Below, one piece after another: positions 11,817-22,125 of a stretch of 64,000 bases of DNA. The translations under genes were made by a program, and so were the position numbers. The stretch is from Lithobates sylvaticus (Eukaryota; Chordata; Amphibia; Anura; Ranidae), in contig CM053034.1 in assembly GCA_028564925.1 (NCBI GenBank), positions 151,998,856 to 152,062,855 on the forward strand, written 5' to 3'. Each line of letters opens with the position of its first letter. Position 1 is the stretch's first letter. Below the pieces are notes generated by a model, which ran no database searches, was not told where the DNA came from, and was given only the letters and a program-made list of their open reading frames with translations.

Positions 11817-12495
11817 TGTGATATTGGGGGTTCTTTAGCGTCTGTGTAGAGCATACCAGTGAGCAGAGTCCATGCCAGTCATGCGTTTAAGGGCTTGTTG
11901 GCCCATTTTTATTAAAAGAAAGGAAGAAAAGAAAACAAAGTTCCATAAATGAAAACAAAAGATGGTTTCCCTCGCAGGGGGTTTGAACTGCCAGCAACAA
12001 ACAAAAGGGATATTCAGCCTCCTGGCTTTAAACATGCAGCATTGCAAAATACCGAGCCACCTGGCTCTCTTCAGCAGCGGATGCACCACTGCTCAGGCTC
12101 CCACATGGAGCTCTCCTGACTTCTGTCAGCAACCTCAGACTCAGGTCTCTGGCTAGTTCCGTGCACACCTGCACTCTCTGGGTCCTCCCTTGCAAGCCTG
12201 GACTCCTCGGGAGGGTGGAGCCCAGAATCATGGTCAGGTGTCTACAAATAGCCCAGCACACACCTGACCAGTCAGTGTGCTGGGGGATCCCAAAACCCGG
12301 ATCCAGGATTGGGGATTTCATCCCACCCGGATCTCTAAGAAATCCCCGGGCTCCAGGTCCCAAAGTGGATTTTAATAAACATGGAGGAAACTGAAAAGCC
12401 AGTTTCCTCCCAAATAAACAAACACCCTGGAGCCCCTCAACCCGCCTGGTTGAGAACCCTGCATCATTTTGCTGGTGGGGTACCACACCACCACA
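11817..12495 (-). repeat. 5' LTR of the gag-only element
   Basis: A 679-bp direct repeat of 7719-8396, differing by a few substitutions and one short patch around 12398-12410. It adjoins the primer-binding site. Beyond 12495 the AT microsatellite and then the hAT minisatellite resume. Confidence 0.9.
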
Positions 12496-13501
12496 ATATA
12501 TATACACACTAGAATGTATACATATATTAATTCACTAGAAACTGTACACACTGTACTGTACTGCACTGTATTAGAAACTTTAGAACGGCTGCACTGTATT
12601 GTATAATGTGTACACCACCAGAAGTGTAGTAGAAACTGTACACACTGTGTTAGATAATATGTACACTGCCTAAAGTGTATTAGAAACTATACACAATATA
12701 TTAGATATTGTGTACACCACCTGTACTGTATTAGAAACTATACAATGGCTTCACTGTATTGTATACTGTGTACACCACCAGAAGTATATTAGAAACTGTA
12801 GACACTGTATTAGATACTGTGTACACTGCCTGAAGTGTATTAGAAACTGTACACACTGTATTAGATAATATGTACACCGCCTAAAGTGTATTAGAAACTA
12901 TACACAATGTATTAGATATTGTGTACACCACCTGCACTGTATTAGAAACTATACAATGGCTTCACTGTATTGTATACTGTGTACACCACCAGAAGTATAT
13001 TAGAAACTGTAGACGCTGTATTAGATACTGTGTACACTGCCTGAAGTGTATTAGAAAATGTACACACTGTATTAGATACTTGTACACTGCATGCACTGTA
13101 TTAGAAACTGTACAATGGCTGCACTGTATTGTATACTGTGAACACCACCAGAAGTGTAGTAGAAACTGTACACACTGTATTAGATACTGTGTACACTGCC
13201 TGCACTGTATTAAAAACTGTACAATGGCTGCACTGTATTGCATAATGTGTACACCACCAGAAGTGTATTAGAAACTGTACACACTGTATTAGATAATGTC
13301 TACACCGCCTGCACTGTATTAGAAACTGTACAACGGCCGCACTGTATTGTATACTGTGTACACCACCAGAAGTGTATTAGAAACTGTACACACTGTATTA
13401 GATACTGTGTACACCACCTGCACTGTATTAGAAACTGTACAATAGCTGCACTGTATTATATACTGTGTACACCATCGGAAGTGTAGTATAAACTGTATAA
13501 C
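12496..13501 (-). repeat. hAT copy 1 5' minisatellite
   Basis: Diverged repeats of roughly 54-57 bp built on TATTAGAAACTGTACAC, ACTGTGTACACC and CACTGTATTG phrases, alternating in pairs. They continue the array left of the LTR element at 7560-7718. All open frames here are repeat shadows. The array is cut at 13502 by the LTR of the Gypsy fossil. In copy 2 the equivalent position (5' of the transposase) holds an unrelated minisatellite. Confidence 0.82.
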
Positions 13502-13914
13502 TGTAAACCATGAAATCAGACCGAGACAAAAGTACAGTTAAATCACACTTGTTTAATAATAAAAATAAATAGAACAACGTAGTCAAAACATAGCCAGAGT
13601 TCAGGAAACGGAACATATAGTCAGACAAGCCAAACGTCAGGGAGTCGGAGGTGAGCGTAGTAAAACAGCAAGCATGATCTGGAGCCAGAAGGGATGTCAG
13701 CCAAGCAAGTCTTTTAACAGGAATGCAGGAGAGCGTATCTGTGATATTGACTAAAGTGAAGGCAGAGATCCTCTGGGCTGGACGACTTAAGTAGGCAGGA
13801 CTGAGGAGCAGGATATCATCAACAGCAGAGTACCTGAGGAGAGATAGGCACTGGCAATTAGCCGACAGCTGAGCTGCCAGCTCAGAGAAGGAAGGGCTGA
13901 GCCCAGCCCTGACA
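13502..13914 (-). repeat. Probable 3' LTR of Gypsy fossil
   Basis: About 413 bp starting TG (13502) and ending GACA (13914) in plus orientation, lying just beyond the chromodomain region. The adjoining C-rich segment (about 13915-13945) reads as a polypurine tract on the element strand. No partner LTR is in the window, so the boundaries rest on the TG/CA rule and on the end of the hAT repeats at 13501. Confidence 0.65.
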
Positions 13915-15890
13915 GTACCCCCTCCTCAATGACCCCTCCCCCTCGGAGGAGCACCAGGCTTGAGAGGAAAACGTCTATGGAAATCATGGAGGAGAACAGG
14001 GGCATGTACATCCGAGGATGAGACCCAAGAACGTTCTTCTGGACCGTACCCCTTCCAATGCACCAGGTACTGAATGTGCCCATGGAACCTACGGGAGTCA
14101 ACATGGGAACTGCACCTCATACTCCTCATGGTTCTCAATCTGTACAGGGTGAGGATGTGGCACCGAGGTGGTAAAGCAGTTGCAGACCAAAGGTTTTAAT
14201 AAGGATACATGAAATACATTTGAAATACGCGTTAGAAGGAAGGTTTAATGCGTAATCCTGCGAAGAATACAGAAAGGCCCAATAAACCGAGGTGCGAACT
14301 TCAGTGAGGGAACACGAAACCTGGTAGGAAGGTGGGGGCAAGCGCCTGTGGTCAGCTTGAAGACTGTACCTATCATTAGCATGTCGCAAAGCCTCCTGGA
14401 CTTGTGCCCAAGTAGAACGAAAACCACGGAGATGCTCCTCTAACACAGGAATACTCTGCAGAACAAATGAGTCAGGCAACATGGAAGGTTGGAAACCATA
14501 GTTCACCATAAACGAGGACAATCGGGAAGCAGAATTCAAGGCACTATTGTGAGCAAATTCTGCCCACGGTAATAGGTCTGACCAGTTGTTATGATGGTCA
14601 GAAATATAGCAATGCGGGAATTGCTCCAAGGACTGATTGGCTTGTTCTGCAGCCCCATTAGACTGCGAGAGATACGCAGAGGAAAAAACAAGCTGAATTC
14701 CCAACTATGCACAAAAGGCTCGCCAGAACCGGGACACAAACTGACTACCCCTGTCCGAGACAATCACCTTGGGTAGCCCATGTAAGCAAAAGATCTCCTG
14801 AGCAAAAATGGAAGCCAGTTCCTTAGAAGTGGGAAACTTCTTAAGTTGAATGCAATGAGACATTATTGAGAACCAATCAACCACCATAAGGATAACTGCA
14901 TTGCCCTGGGAGTTGGGTAACTCCACAATGAAATCCATAGACAGGTGGGTCCAGGGCCTCTCTCCATTGGGTATGGGTTGTAGGAGGCCCACTGGAAGAT
15001 GTTGTGGAGTCTTCCCAGGGTGGCCAGCAGCCTTGGGGGAATGGTAAGTACGGAGACTCTCTGGGACAAAGCAGCAGTCACAAGGTTTCTCAGGAGGAGC
15101 ATGGACCTGAGCAGCAATAATTTTTTTCACCTAAAGGAGAAGTGAGACTGGTGCGAACCGTAGCCAGAATACGATCAGGAGGAATCACAGGAACCAGAAC
15201 CGACTCCAACTTGGAAGTGGAGGAAAATTGTTGTGACAAGGTGTCAGCCCTTACATTCTAAGTAACGGGTAAGAATGAGACAATTTAATTGAAACTTGGC
15301 AAGAAAAGAGCCCATTGCACCCTTCCGGGAGAGGCATTTAGTCTCAGACAAGAACGTAAGATTATTATGGTCAGTAAGAATGAGAACCGGCACAGTGGTC
15401 AAGGAGATGTCTCCATTCTTTCAGGGCTAAAATGATCGCCAAAAGCTCTCTGTCACCAATCTAGTAATTGCACCCTGCAGGTGACAATTTCTACAAAAGT
15501 AGCCACAAGAATGCAAAGCGCTCTCAGAGGTAAAACGTTGAGACAGAAGGGCATCAACTCCAGTCTCAGAAGAATCAACCTCAAGGATAAAAGGTAACGT
15601 AGGATCAGGATGTGCCAACACAGGAGCAGAAACAAAGGCAGCCTTGAGACTCTCAAAGGCCTTAACGGACTCCGGAGACCAACTCTATGGGTTACCGTCC
15701 TTTCTGGTCATATAAGTCAGGGGCTTCACCAGAGATGAGAACTTCCGATAATAGTTGGCAAAGCCCAGGAAATGCTGCAGAGGATGTAAACCCACGGGTT
15801 GGGGTCACTTTAGGACTGCAGAAAGTTTCTCTGTGTCCATCAAAAAAACTGCAGAAATGACATAACCCAGGAATATAACCTGTAATATAG
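13502..15890 (-). mobile_element. Gypsy chromovirus fossil, 3' part
   Basis: A Ty3/Gypsy-type fossil with a chromodomain, truncated at its 5' side near 15890. Parts, in coding order right to left, are the end of reverse transcriptase and RNase H (about 15430-15890), integrase zinc region and core (about 14135-15130), a chromodomain (about 13926-14138, with YLVHWKGYG), then the 3' LTR. It is broken, with multiple interruptions, and the reading of its parts is by short motifs only. The amount of decay suggests an older insertion than the LTR element next to it. Confidence 0.88.
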
Positions 15891-16196
15891 CCTCTATTCC
15901 TCCTTGCCCCCCCCCCCCAGATGTCTCATGATCTATACTGCAATTAACTCTCCCCTTAGGCGGGGGGTTCAAAGGGTAACTTTGATATTGATATTGCTAT
16001 GTTCACATGACCCCTGTTTAGGTTCAATGTTTCTATTCTAGGTTCAGGAATAAAGGTTGACATACCTCATATGTGCAAATGAATTCAGCAAATACTTTTT
16101 TAATTTTTCTGTAATGACTACAGCTATTCACATTTAATCAGATGTCTTTTTCTTAATAAAGATTCCTTCTGTTAAAAAAAAAATTAAAGTCCCCTC
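15891..16196 (+). mobile_element. Possible LINE 3' end with poly-A
   Basis: Non-coding sequence ending in TTAATAAAGATTCCTTCTG and an A-run at about 16175-16185, in plus orientation. The AATAAA-type signal before a short A tail is what a 5'-truncated retroposed 3' end looks like. A run of C (15906-15919) marks the junction with the Gypsy fossil. It is not assigned to a family. Confidence 0.4.
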
Positions 16197-16234
16197 CAAC
16201 ATACATATCTGGGAGTACCTCAAAGTACCTCAAA

Positions 16235-16626
16235 TGCAGCGTACACACGAAGGGACTATCCCGCGGGATTGTCCGCTGGACTCAAGTCCACCGGACAATC
16301 CCCTCGTGTGTGTGCGCCGGCGGACTTTTTGGCGCCAAAAGTCCGGCGGACTAGGTTTTAAGTTTTGTTTTAAAATTGTCCGCTGGACTTGGCACTCCGG
16401 CGGACAATCCCGCCGTTAGTAGGCTAGTCCGCCGGACTTTTGAAATGAACGGACTTGCCGCTCATTGGAAAGTCCGTTCATTCCCGCGGACTTTTTCCAG
16501 CGGATTGTCCGCCGGAGAAGTCCTGGCGTGTGTGGGCAAGTCACACGCTCGGAAGTCCGGGCGTGTGTGGGGGAAGTCCCGCCGGACTAGGTCCGGCGGA
16601 CAAAGTCCGAACGTGTGTACGCGGCA
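16235..16626. mobile_element. Harbinger-type MITE
   Basis: A 392-bp element whose ends are TGCAGCGTACACACGA and its near-complement ending GTGTGTACGCGGCA. Interior sequence is rich in GTCCGCCGGACT-type palindromes and folds on itself. Three bases (AAA) flank both sides, in place of the usual TTA/TAA. The ends match those of the large Harbinger at 54787, so it is probably a non-autonomous relative. It sits in the L1 endonuclease just after VYAPNEAQ. Confidence 0.85.
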
Positions 16627-16965
16627 AAAGAAAAATACAGCTTGAGCTTCATTAGGTGCATAAACATTAGCGATAGTGACCTCACAACCAGCTATTATTC
16701 CTCTTAGGATCAAACAACAATTTTCTACATCTTCTTATATACAGTATGTCACAAAAGTGAGTACACCCCTCACATTTTTGTAAATATTGTATTATAACTT
16801 TTCATGTGACAACATTGAAGAAATTACACTTTTCTACAATGTAATGTAGTGAGTGTACAGCTTGAATAACAGTGTATATTTGCTGTCCCCTTAAAATAAT
16901 TTAACACACAGCCATTAATGTGTAAACCGCTGGCAAGTGAAAATGTCCAAATTGGGCTCAAAGTG

Positions 16966-18034
16966 TCAATATTTTGTGTGGCCACAATTATTATCTAGCA
17001 CTGCCTTAACCTTCTTGGGCATAGAGTTCACCAGAGCTTCACAGGTTGCCACTGGAGTCCTCTTCCACTCCTCCATGACAACATCACTAAGCTGGTGGAT
17101 GTTAGAGACCTTGCGTTCCTCAGCTTCTTTAGCAATGCAGTGGTCGTCTTGAAGGTGTGTTTGGGGTCGTTATCATGTTGAAATACTGCCCTGTGGGCCA
17201 GTTTTTGGAGGGAGGGGATCATGCTCTGCTTCAGTGTGTCACAGTACATGTTGGCATTCATAGTCCCCTTAATAAACTGTAGCTCCCCAGTGCCGGCGGC
17301 CCCAGACCATGACACTCCCACCACCATGCTTGACTGTAGGCAAGACACACTTGTCTTTGTACTCATCACCTGGTTGTCGCCACACACTTGACACCATCTG
17401 AATTAAATATGTTTATCTTGGTCTCATTAGACCACAGGACATGGTTCCAGTAATCCATGTCCTTAGTCTGCTTGTCGTCAGCAAACTGTTTTGCAGGCTT
17501 TCTTGTGCATCATCTTTAGAAGACGACAGCCATCTTTCTTGGATGACAGCCATGCAGATTAATTTGATGCAGTGCACGGCGTATGGTCTGAGCACTGACA
17601 GGCTGACCCCTTCAACCTCTGCAGCAATGCTGGCAGCACTCATACATCTGTTTTCCAAAGACAGCCTCTGGATATGATGCTGAGCACGTGCACTCAACTT
17701 CTTTGGTCGACCACGGCGAGGCCAGTTCTGAGTGGAACATGTCCTTTTAAACCACTGTATGGTCTTGGCCACCGTGCTGCAGCTCAATTTCAGGGTCTTG
17801 GCAATCTTCTTAAAGCCTAGGCCATCTTTATGTAGAGCAGGGATATGCAATTAATGGACCTCCAGCTGTTACAGAACTACACGTCCCATGATGCAAAGCA
17901 AGAATCTGACAGCCACAAGCATAACACCCAAAGGCAGAGGCATGATGCTAGAGGTCTGCTAATTGCATATCCCTGGTGTAGAGCAAAATTCTTTTTTTCA
18001 TATCTTCAGAGAATTCTTTGCCATGAGGTGCCAT
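16966..18034 (-). pseudogene. Tc1-like transposase, broken
   Basis: Start at 18034 (MAPHGKEFSEDMKKRI). A MITE (17838-17975) splits the first helix-turn-helix from LHKDGLGFKKIAKTLKLSC. Paired-like domain, GRPKKLSARAQ hook region, first catalytic block (WNHVLW, in another frame) and FQHDNDPKHTFK follow. ALLKKL then joins directly to EERKVSN, so the DLNPIEHLW region with the third catalytic residue is missing. The end (VKAVL, then stop) is at 16966. It is dead by insertion, frameshifts and that deletion. Confidence 0.9.
17838..17975. mobile_element. 138-bp hAT MITE
   Basis: Terminal inverted repeats CAGGGATATGCAATTA and TAATTGCATATCCCTG. Eight-base flanks ATGTAGAG (17830-17837) and GTGTAGAG (17976-17983) differ at one base and mark the hAT-type 8-bp target duplication. 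It has no coding capacity. It inserted into the transposase gene of Tc1 copy 2, so it is the youngest of the three nested elements here. Confidence 0.92.
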
Positions 18035-18339
18035 GTTGAACTTCCAGTGACCAGTATGAGAGAGTGAGACCGATAACACCAAATTGAACACACCTGCTCC
18101 CCATTCACACCTGAGACCTTGTAACACTAACAAGTCACATGACACCGGGGAGGGAAAATGGCTAATTGGGCCCAATTTGGACATTTTCACTTAGAGGTGT
18201 ACTCCCTTTTGTTGCCAGCAGTTTACACATTAATGGCTGTGTGTTGAGTTATTTTGAGGGGGCAGCAAATTTAAACTGTTATACAAGCTCTACACTCATT
18301 ACTTTACATTGTAGAAAAGTGTAATTTCTTCAATGTTGT

Positions 18340-18650
18340 CACATGAAAAGATATAATACAATATTTACAAAAATGTGAGGGGTATACTCACTTTTGTGAG
18401 ATATTGTATGTTGTACATCAAATACAAGAGAATTATGAAGGAGGATGGCTACTCCTCTTTGTTTGGAAGAATAAAGCATGTAAAAATCCTGACTATACCA
18501 TTTGTGGAAACATTTAGGATGACTCATGGGCAAAGTGAGTTTCTTGAAGAATGATTTTTGCTTCAAGTTTTTTGCATTGCACGAGTGCCTGTGGCACTTG
18601 ATAGGGAATTGAACCCATGTACATTATGAGAAATAAATTTAATACCAATG
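18340..18650 (-). pseudogene. L1 ORF2 N-terminus (endonuclease) fragment
   Basis: Reading leftward from about 18645 gives KFISHNVHGFNS, then QETHF-like sequence and SSKQRGVAILLHNSLVFD, the usual beginning of the L1 apurinic-type endonuclease. Interrupted by frameshifts and then by the Tc1 element. The continuation (GIIAGCEVTIANVYAPNEAQ) is at about 16630-16715, and VGGDFN is near 16187-16205. Confidence 0.78.
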
Positions 18651-19389
18651 AGAGTTAAATGATAGACCATATAGAGACCGGTTCGATAAAGAGTGTTCTG
18701 TAAGATGGAGAAAATGGTGCAAAAAGCAAAGAATACCCAACAGGAAGGGAGGAGTCATCTACCAGCTGAAAATAAAATGGTAAAATCTGATTCAGATTGA
18801 CCTCAGAGTATGATACTAGGAGATAATGCAGAAACATAGAAAATGTAACAACAATCACAAACAATAAAGAAAACCATAAGAAATCTAAGAGTGGATCAGG
18901 AATAAAATGAAGTCCTGATAAAAAAGTAAACCTTGAGTGACAAACTAGTCCCAATTTCAGTTCTGACCACCCATAAAGGAGTGAGCAAAAAAACTGATTG
19001 GGCCAACATTGAGTGGAGTCATTGTTTCTGCTGACATGGGCAGTGCCTGGAAATAAAATCTAGTTAAAACCTGTGTATATAAATAGAAGTATACCAGCGT
19101 GAGGAGAAACTCATGGCTTTCAAGCCCAAGTTCTCCAGGTAAAAATGGAAAAAATACACAATAAAAAAAATTAGAAATTGTACAAGGAGATAAAAGGTAA
19201 ACTGAATATAAGAAAGTGCAAGTGTCTTTCCGTTGAAAGGAAGGAGATCAGAGGAGTATAACTGGACAAAATGTTACTCACGGTAAATACAATATACAAT
19301 GAAGTCCTGCAAGTGCTTCATAAAGAGTCCACAACATGGCAGCAGTAGGCAGAGGGTTAAGGATGCGGGTAAAAAGTTCAGGTTCCTGT

Positions 19390-20430
19390 AAGACTAATAT
19401 CAGCTAATATCATGTCAAACTCTTCCTCTATCACGTCTGGAGTGTTCCAAATTGATATAGGACGTAGAGTAGAGGGGTATCTGGGCCTAGCATTAGCAAC
19501 TAGGATTTCTTGGTCTTCTTAAAGTGTGGTAACAGTATAGGTAGAACTGTTATGGGGGATAATCAATTTTAAGGGGAATCCCTATCTGTAACTGACCCTT
19601 GTTAATAGCAAATAGCTTGTGATTTTCTGGCCACACTGAGTATATCTTATTTTTAAGGAAATCCTTCATACAGAAGATAATGTCTCTTGGCAGGTTATCT
19701 GGTTGGGGTTTAGGGTGCAGAGACTTGTGGATCCATTAACAAAAGAATGCAGAGGATTCTGGTTTAGGTAGCAGAGATTTAACATTTTAGACACAGCAGA
19801 CATAAGATTAATAACTGCTTCAGGAATACCCCTGATTCTCAGGTTATTTCTCCCATTTATGTTGTCTAAGTTGGGACTGCACTTGAAAGAAAGCCAAGGA
19901 TTTGTGTTCTCTGTGAAGATCAATGTATGCCAGACTGAGTTCATCATGCGTCATCTCTAGCCTGTCTGTGCATGTGCACAGGGCTGCTAATTCTTATGAA
20001 AGTGTATTAGTAGTTATGTGGAGCTCTGATTGGAATTTATTATACATTGCTTCTAAACTGCTGTTGAGATCCACCTTGGTGAGCTTGTTAGAATACTCGC
20101 ATTCTTGGGAAGATATATCAAGGGAAGTGCCCTGTGTCAGCAGCGTGGAGGAAGCAGAGAAGTCCAAAGCTCCATTTTGATTCATGTTGCCACAGCAGAT
20201 AGTTGGTGGGTGCTCTTGTGCATTTATTTTCTTTGGTGCAGGTATGCACAGTGATTCAATAGAAGGAGGAAGCTGTGGAGGTATGAGTGTAGTGACCTTT
20301 GGCTCCTCAAAACAGGCTAAAGTCAACTGTGGGAGAGCAGAGCTGTGCCAACAGGCTGCGGCTCCATGTCATGCCACACATGCGCCTCCTAGAGTAAAAA
20401 TTCGGATAGCTTTTGGGTCTGTTGTAACTC
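19390..20430 (-). pseudogene. L1 ORF1 remnant
   Basis: Shows the L1 ORF1 order: an N-terminal region (20326-20000), a central NNLRIRGIPEAV motif at about 19800-19850 typical of the RNA-recognition part, and a C-terminal block GFPLKLIIP...EEEFDMIL near 19390-19580. Stops and frameshifts separate these. The protein would have been an RNA-binding chaperone of the L1 particle. The segment 18655-19390 between ORF1 and ORF2 holds no motif I can name. Confidence 0.72.
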
Positions 20431-20450
20431 CTACTTCCACTCATTAAGCT

Positions 20451-21527
20451 AAACAAAATGTAAAAGCTAAAAAAATAAATCAATGTCATATCCTAAATGT
20501 GTGATGCCAGAATACAAAATTGCAGATGCTGTTCACTAAAATCATAATGATCTGTAACAAAATGTACAGCTTAAAGAAATCTCACAAACATGTATTTTAA
20601 AGGTTTGGATTTTTTCCTGCGTCACCTTTTAAGTTTCATTAAATGAAGTCCCAGTTCCTATGCCCCTTTTCCCTACAATAGATTGCCTATTAGTCTTCTA
20701 ACTGAAGAATTGATTTAAAATATTTAAACCCTCACACTTAGACTTCAATCAGGTTTTTTAGACTTTTTGCTGGATTTCACCCCCCCCCCCCCCCCCCCCC
20801 AAGAAATTCATACCCAGGTGTTTGTCCTTTATAGCATGTTCTAGGAAAAAAGTAAAGAAAAATAAAGTAAGAGTGCTTAATTTTTTTTTTTATTTGTACC
20901 GCCAACATAATGCATATATGTGGCAGCAAAGAGGGTGGGTGTTAATGCCCACATGGTGAACATAATGTGTCTATGGATGGCTGAGGATTCTGCGCAAGAG
21001 CACTAAACACTCCCAGCATGGTGACCAAGCTATCATAGACAGCTCTTGGTCCCTCTTTATGATTGGGAACCAGCATGAAGGGCTCACAATCATGTGACCA
21101 ATGTGACTGCAAATCACAGTGGCCATGTAGTTGGGAAGTTCATCCCAGCCCTCCCCAGGCATATAGACCCATTTAAAGGGACACCAGGGCTGGGTGAGAA
21201 GAGGTTCAATTGGCTATATGTTTGCTATATGTTTGCAAGCAGAAGTGGTTAGGCAGAATGAAATTTGGATTAACCAATTAAGGCAATGATACCTAAACAG
21301 ACTGTAGTATAATTATTAGAGTTGTGGATTTTACAGCTGAAATCTGAGTAAGGATTGGCACCTGAACCTCATCAATAATGCAAGTGGCTGTTCTAACAAA
21401 AAGTATATTGTACTTTCACAGGATATCTGTGGAGATTGAGAATACAAGAGGTTACTTCTGGCCACCAGCTGGATCATAAAATGATCTTACCAGGAGCATG
21501 TGCTCTAGGGATACTTGATCTTCATTA
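20451..21527. other. Unassigned spacer with poly-C run
   Basis: No gene or transposon end is recognised. It contains a pure run of 21 C (20780-20800). This is the flank into which the large hAT copy 2 inserted. Confidence 0.5.
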
Positions 21528-21535
21528 GTCACCAA
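21528..21535. repeat. Left target-site duplication of hAT copy 2
   Basis: GTCACCAA, repeated exactly at 34679-34686. An 8-bp duplication is diagnostic of hAT insertion and shows the two ends belong together. Confidence 0.95.
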
Positions 21536-21545
21536 TAGGGATGGG

Positions 21546-21585
21546 CCGGTGCTCGATTCGAACCCACGTTCGAATCGAGCACCGG
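21546..21585. repeat. 18-bp perfect hairpin at hAT 5' end
   Basis: Arms 21546-21563 and 21568-21585 pair perfectly around a CCAC loop; the left arm is CCGGTGCTCGATTCGAAC. It lies ten bases inside the terminus. The TTCGAA core recurs near the right end of the element, so it may be a transposase-binding subterminal motif; that role is inference. Confidence 0.85.
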
Positions 21586-22125
21586 GCGTTCGCTCGCTCG
21601 GCGAGCCCAGAACTATTTGGGCCATTCGCATCACATTCGTGTGATGCGAGCGGCCCCGCAATGCATTGCGGCCGGCGCGGCCGGCGCAGTGCATTGCTGG
21701 CTGATGATTGGCCAAGCATGCACTGTGACCCCGCATGCTTGGCCAATCCCAGCGCCGGAAACTCGGAGAGCAATAATTGGCTACAGGCAGGACGCCTGTA
21801 GCCAATTAAAGCTCAGGGGCTTTAGTACACGCCCCACCATTTAAAAGGCCGCCACGCCGTCGGCCCCGGTCGCATGAGTTCCGGCTTTAGGAGAGATCAG
21901 TCTGCTAATTCTATCTTTGCTTGATTGCTACTGAAAGATTTGCTCTTCTTTGCTAAACCATTGGCTATTTCTTTGCTAAACCATTGCTACCTAAGTCATT
22001 GATCGTTCATTGCTGCTGATTGCACAGTTAGTGTGTTATTAGCTGCTGCTGGGGATTAGTCTGGTGTGTGCTTACTGTTAGTACAGTATTGCAGTAGTAC
22101 CAACCGCAGTGCTGTTAGCACAGCA

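Larger units (their letters stand above)
7719..12495 (-). mobile_element. Gag-only LTR retrotransposon fossil, young
   Basis: Direct repeats of 678 and 679 bp bound a 3.4-kb interior; both start TG and end CA in plus orientation. Minus-strand order: 5' LTR (11817-12495), primer-binding site (11796-11814), one long gag-like frame with a zinc knuckle, polypurine tract (about 8397-8412), 3' LTR (7719-8396). No protease, reverse transcriptase or integrase sequence is seen, so it is non-autonomous. The LTRs differ at only a handful of places, which implies recent insertion, perhaps a few million years or less. Its gag frame looks whole. The target was a TA microsatellite inside hAT copy 1, so the target duplication is ambiguous. 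Confidence 0.88.
4050..13501 (-). mobile_element. Large hAT element, copy 1, truncated
   Basis: Related to the complete copy at 21536-34678. The minus-strand order is 5' minisatellite (13501-12496 and 7718-7560), transposase gene (7544-4779), 3' subterminal repeats with TTGTTGGGTGCAG and GGGCCCTGCT blocks (about 4500-4760), then sequence matching the family 3' end (4050-4240). The outermost terminal segment of roughly 250 bp is absent at the left, and the right side is cut at 13502 by a Gypsy fossil, so neither end is present. An LTR element sits inside its 5' minisatellite. About 4.7 kb belongs to the hAT itself. Confidence 0.82.
16742..18406 (-). mobile_element. Tc1-like DNA transposon, copy 2
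   Basis: Same family as 22-1457, with long inverted ends and TA dinucleotides on both sides (16740-16741 and 18407-18408). It landed in the endonuclease region of the old L1: L1 coding matches are on both sides. A 138-bp hAT MITE is inserted within its transposase gene. At 1.67 kb including the MITE, it is close to family length. Confidence 0.93.
16187..20450 (-). mobile_element. Old L1-type LINE, interrupted
   Basis: Minus-strand L1 (Tx1/L1-like). ORF1 remains lie at about 19390-20430; ORF2 starts near 18645 and its endonuclease runs to a GGDFN motif at about 16187. It is interrupted twice in the endonuclease region, by a Tc1-like element (16742-18406) and a Harbinger MITE (16235-16626). 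Everything after the endonuclease, including reverse transcriptase, is absent here. Many stops and frameshifts show that it is old. The order of events is L1 first, then the DNA transposons. Confidence 0.8.

Noticed and set aside
12962-13271. Cysteine- and tyrosine-rich frames on both strands
   Set aside because: Shadows of the hAT 5' minisatellite.
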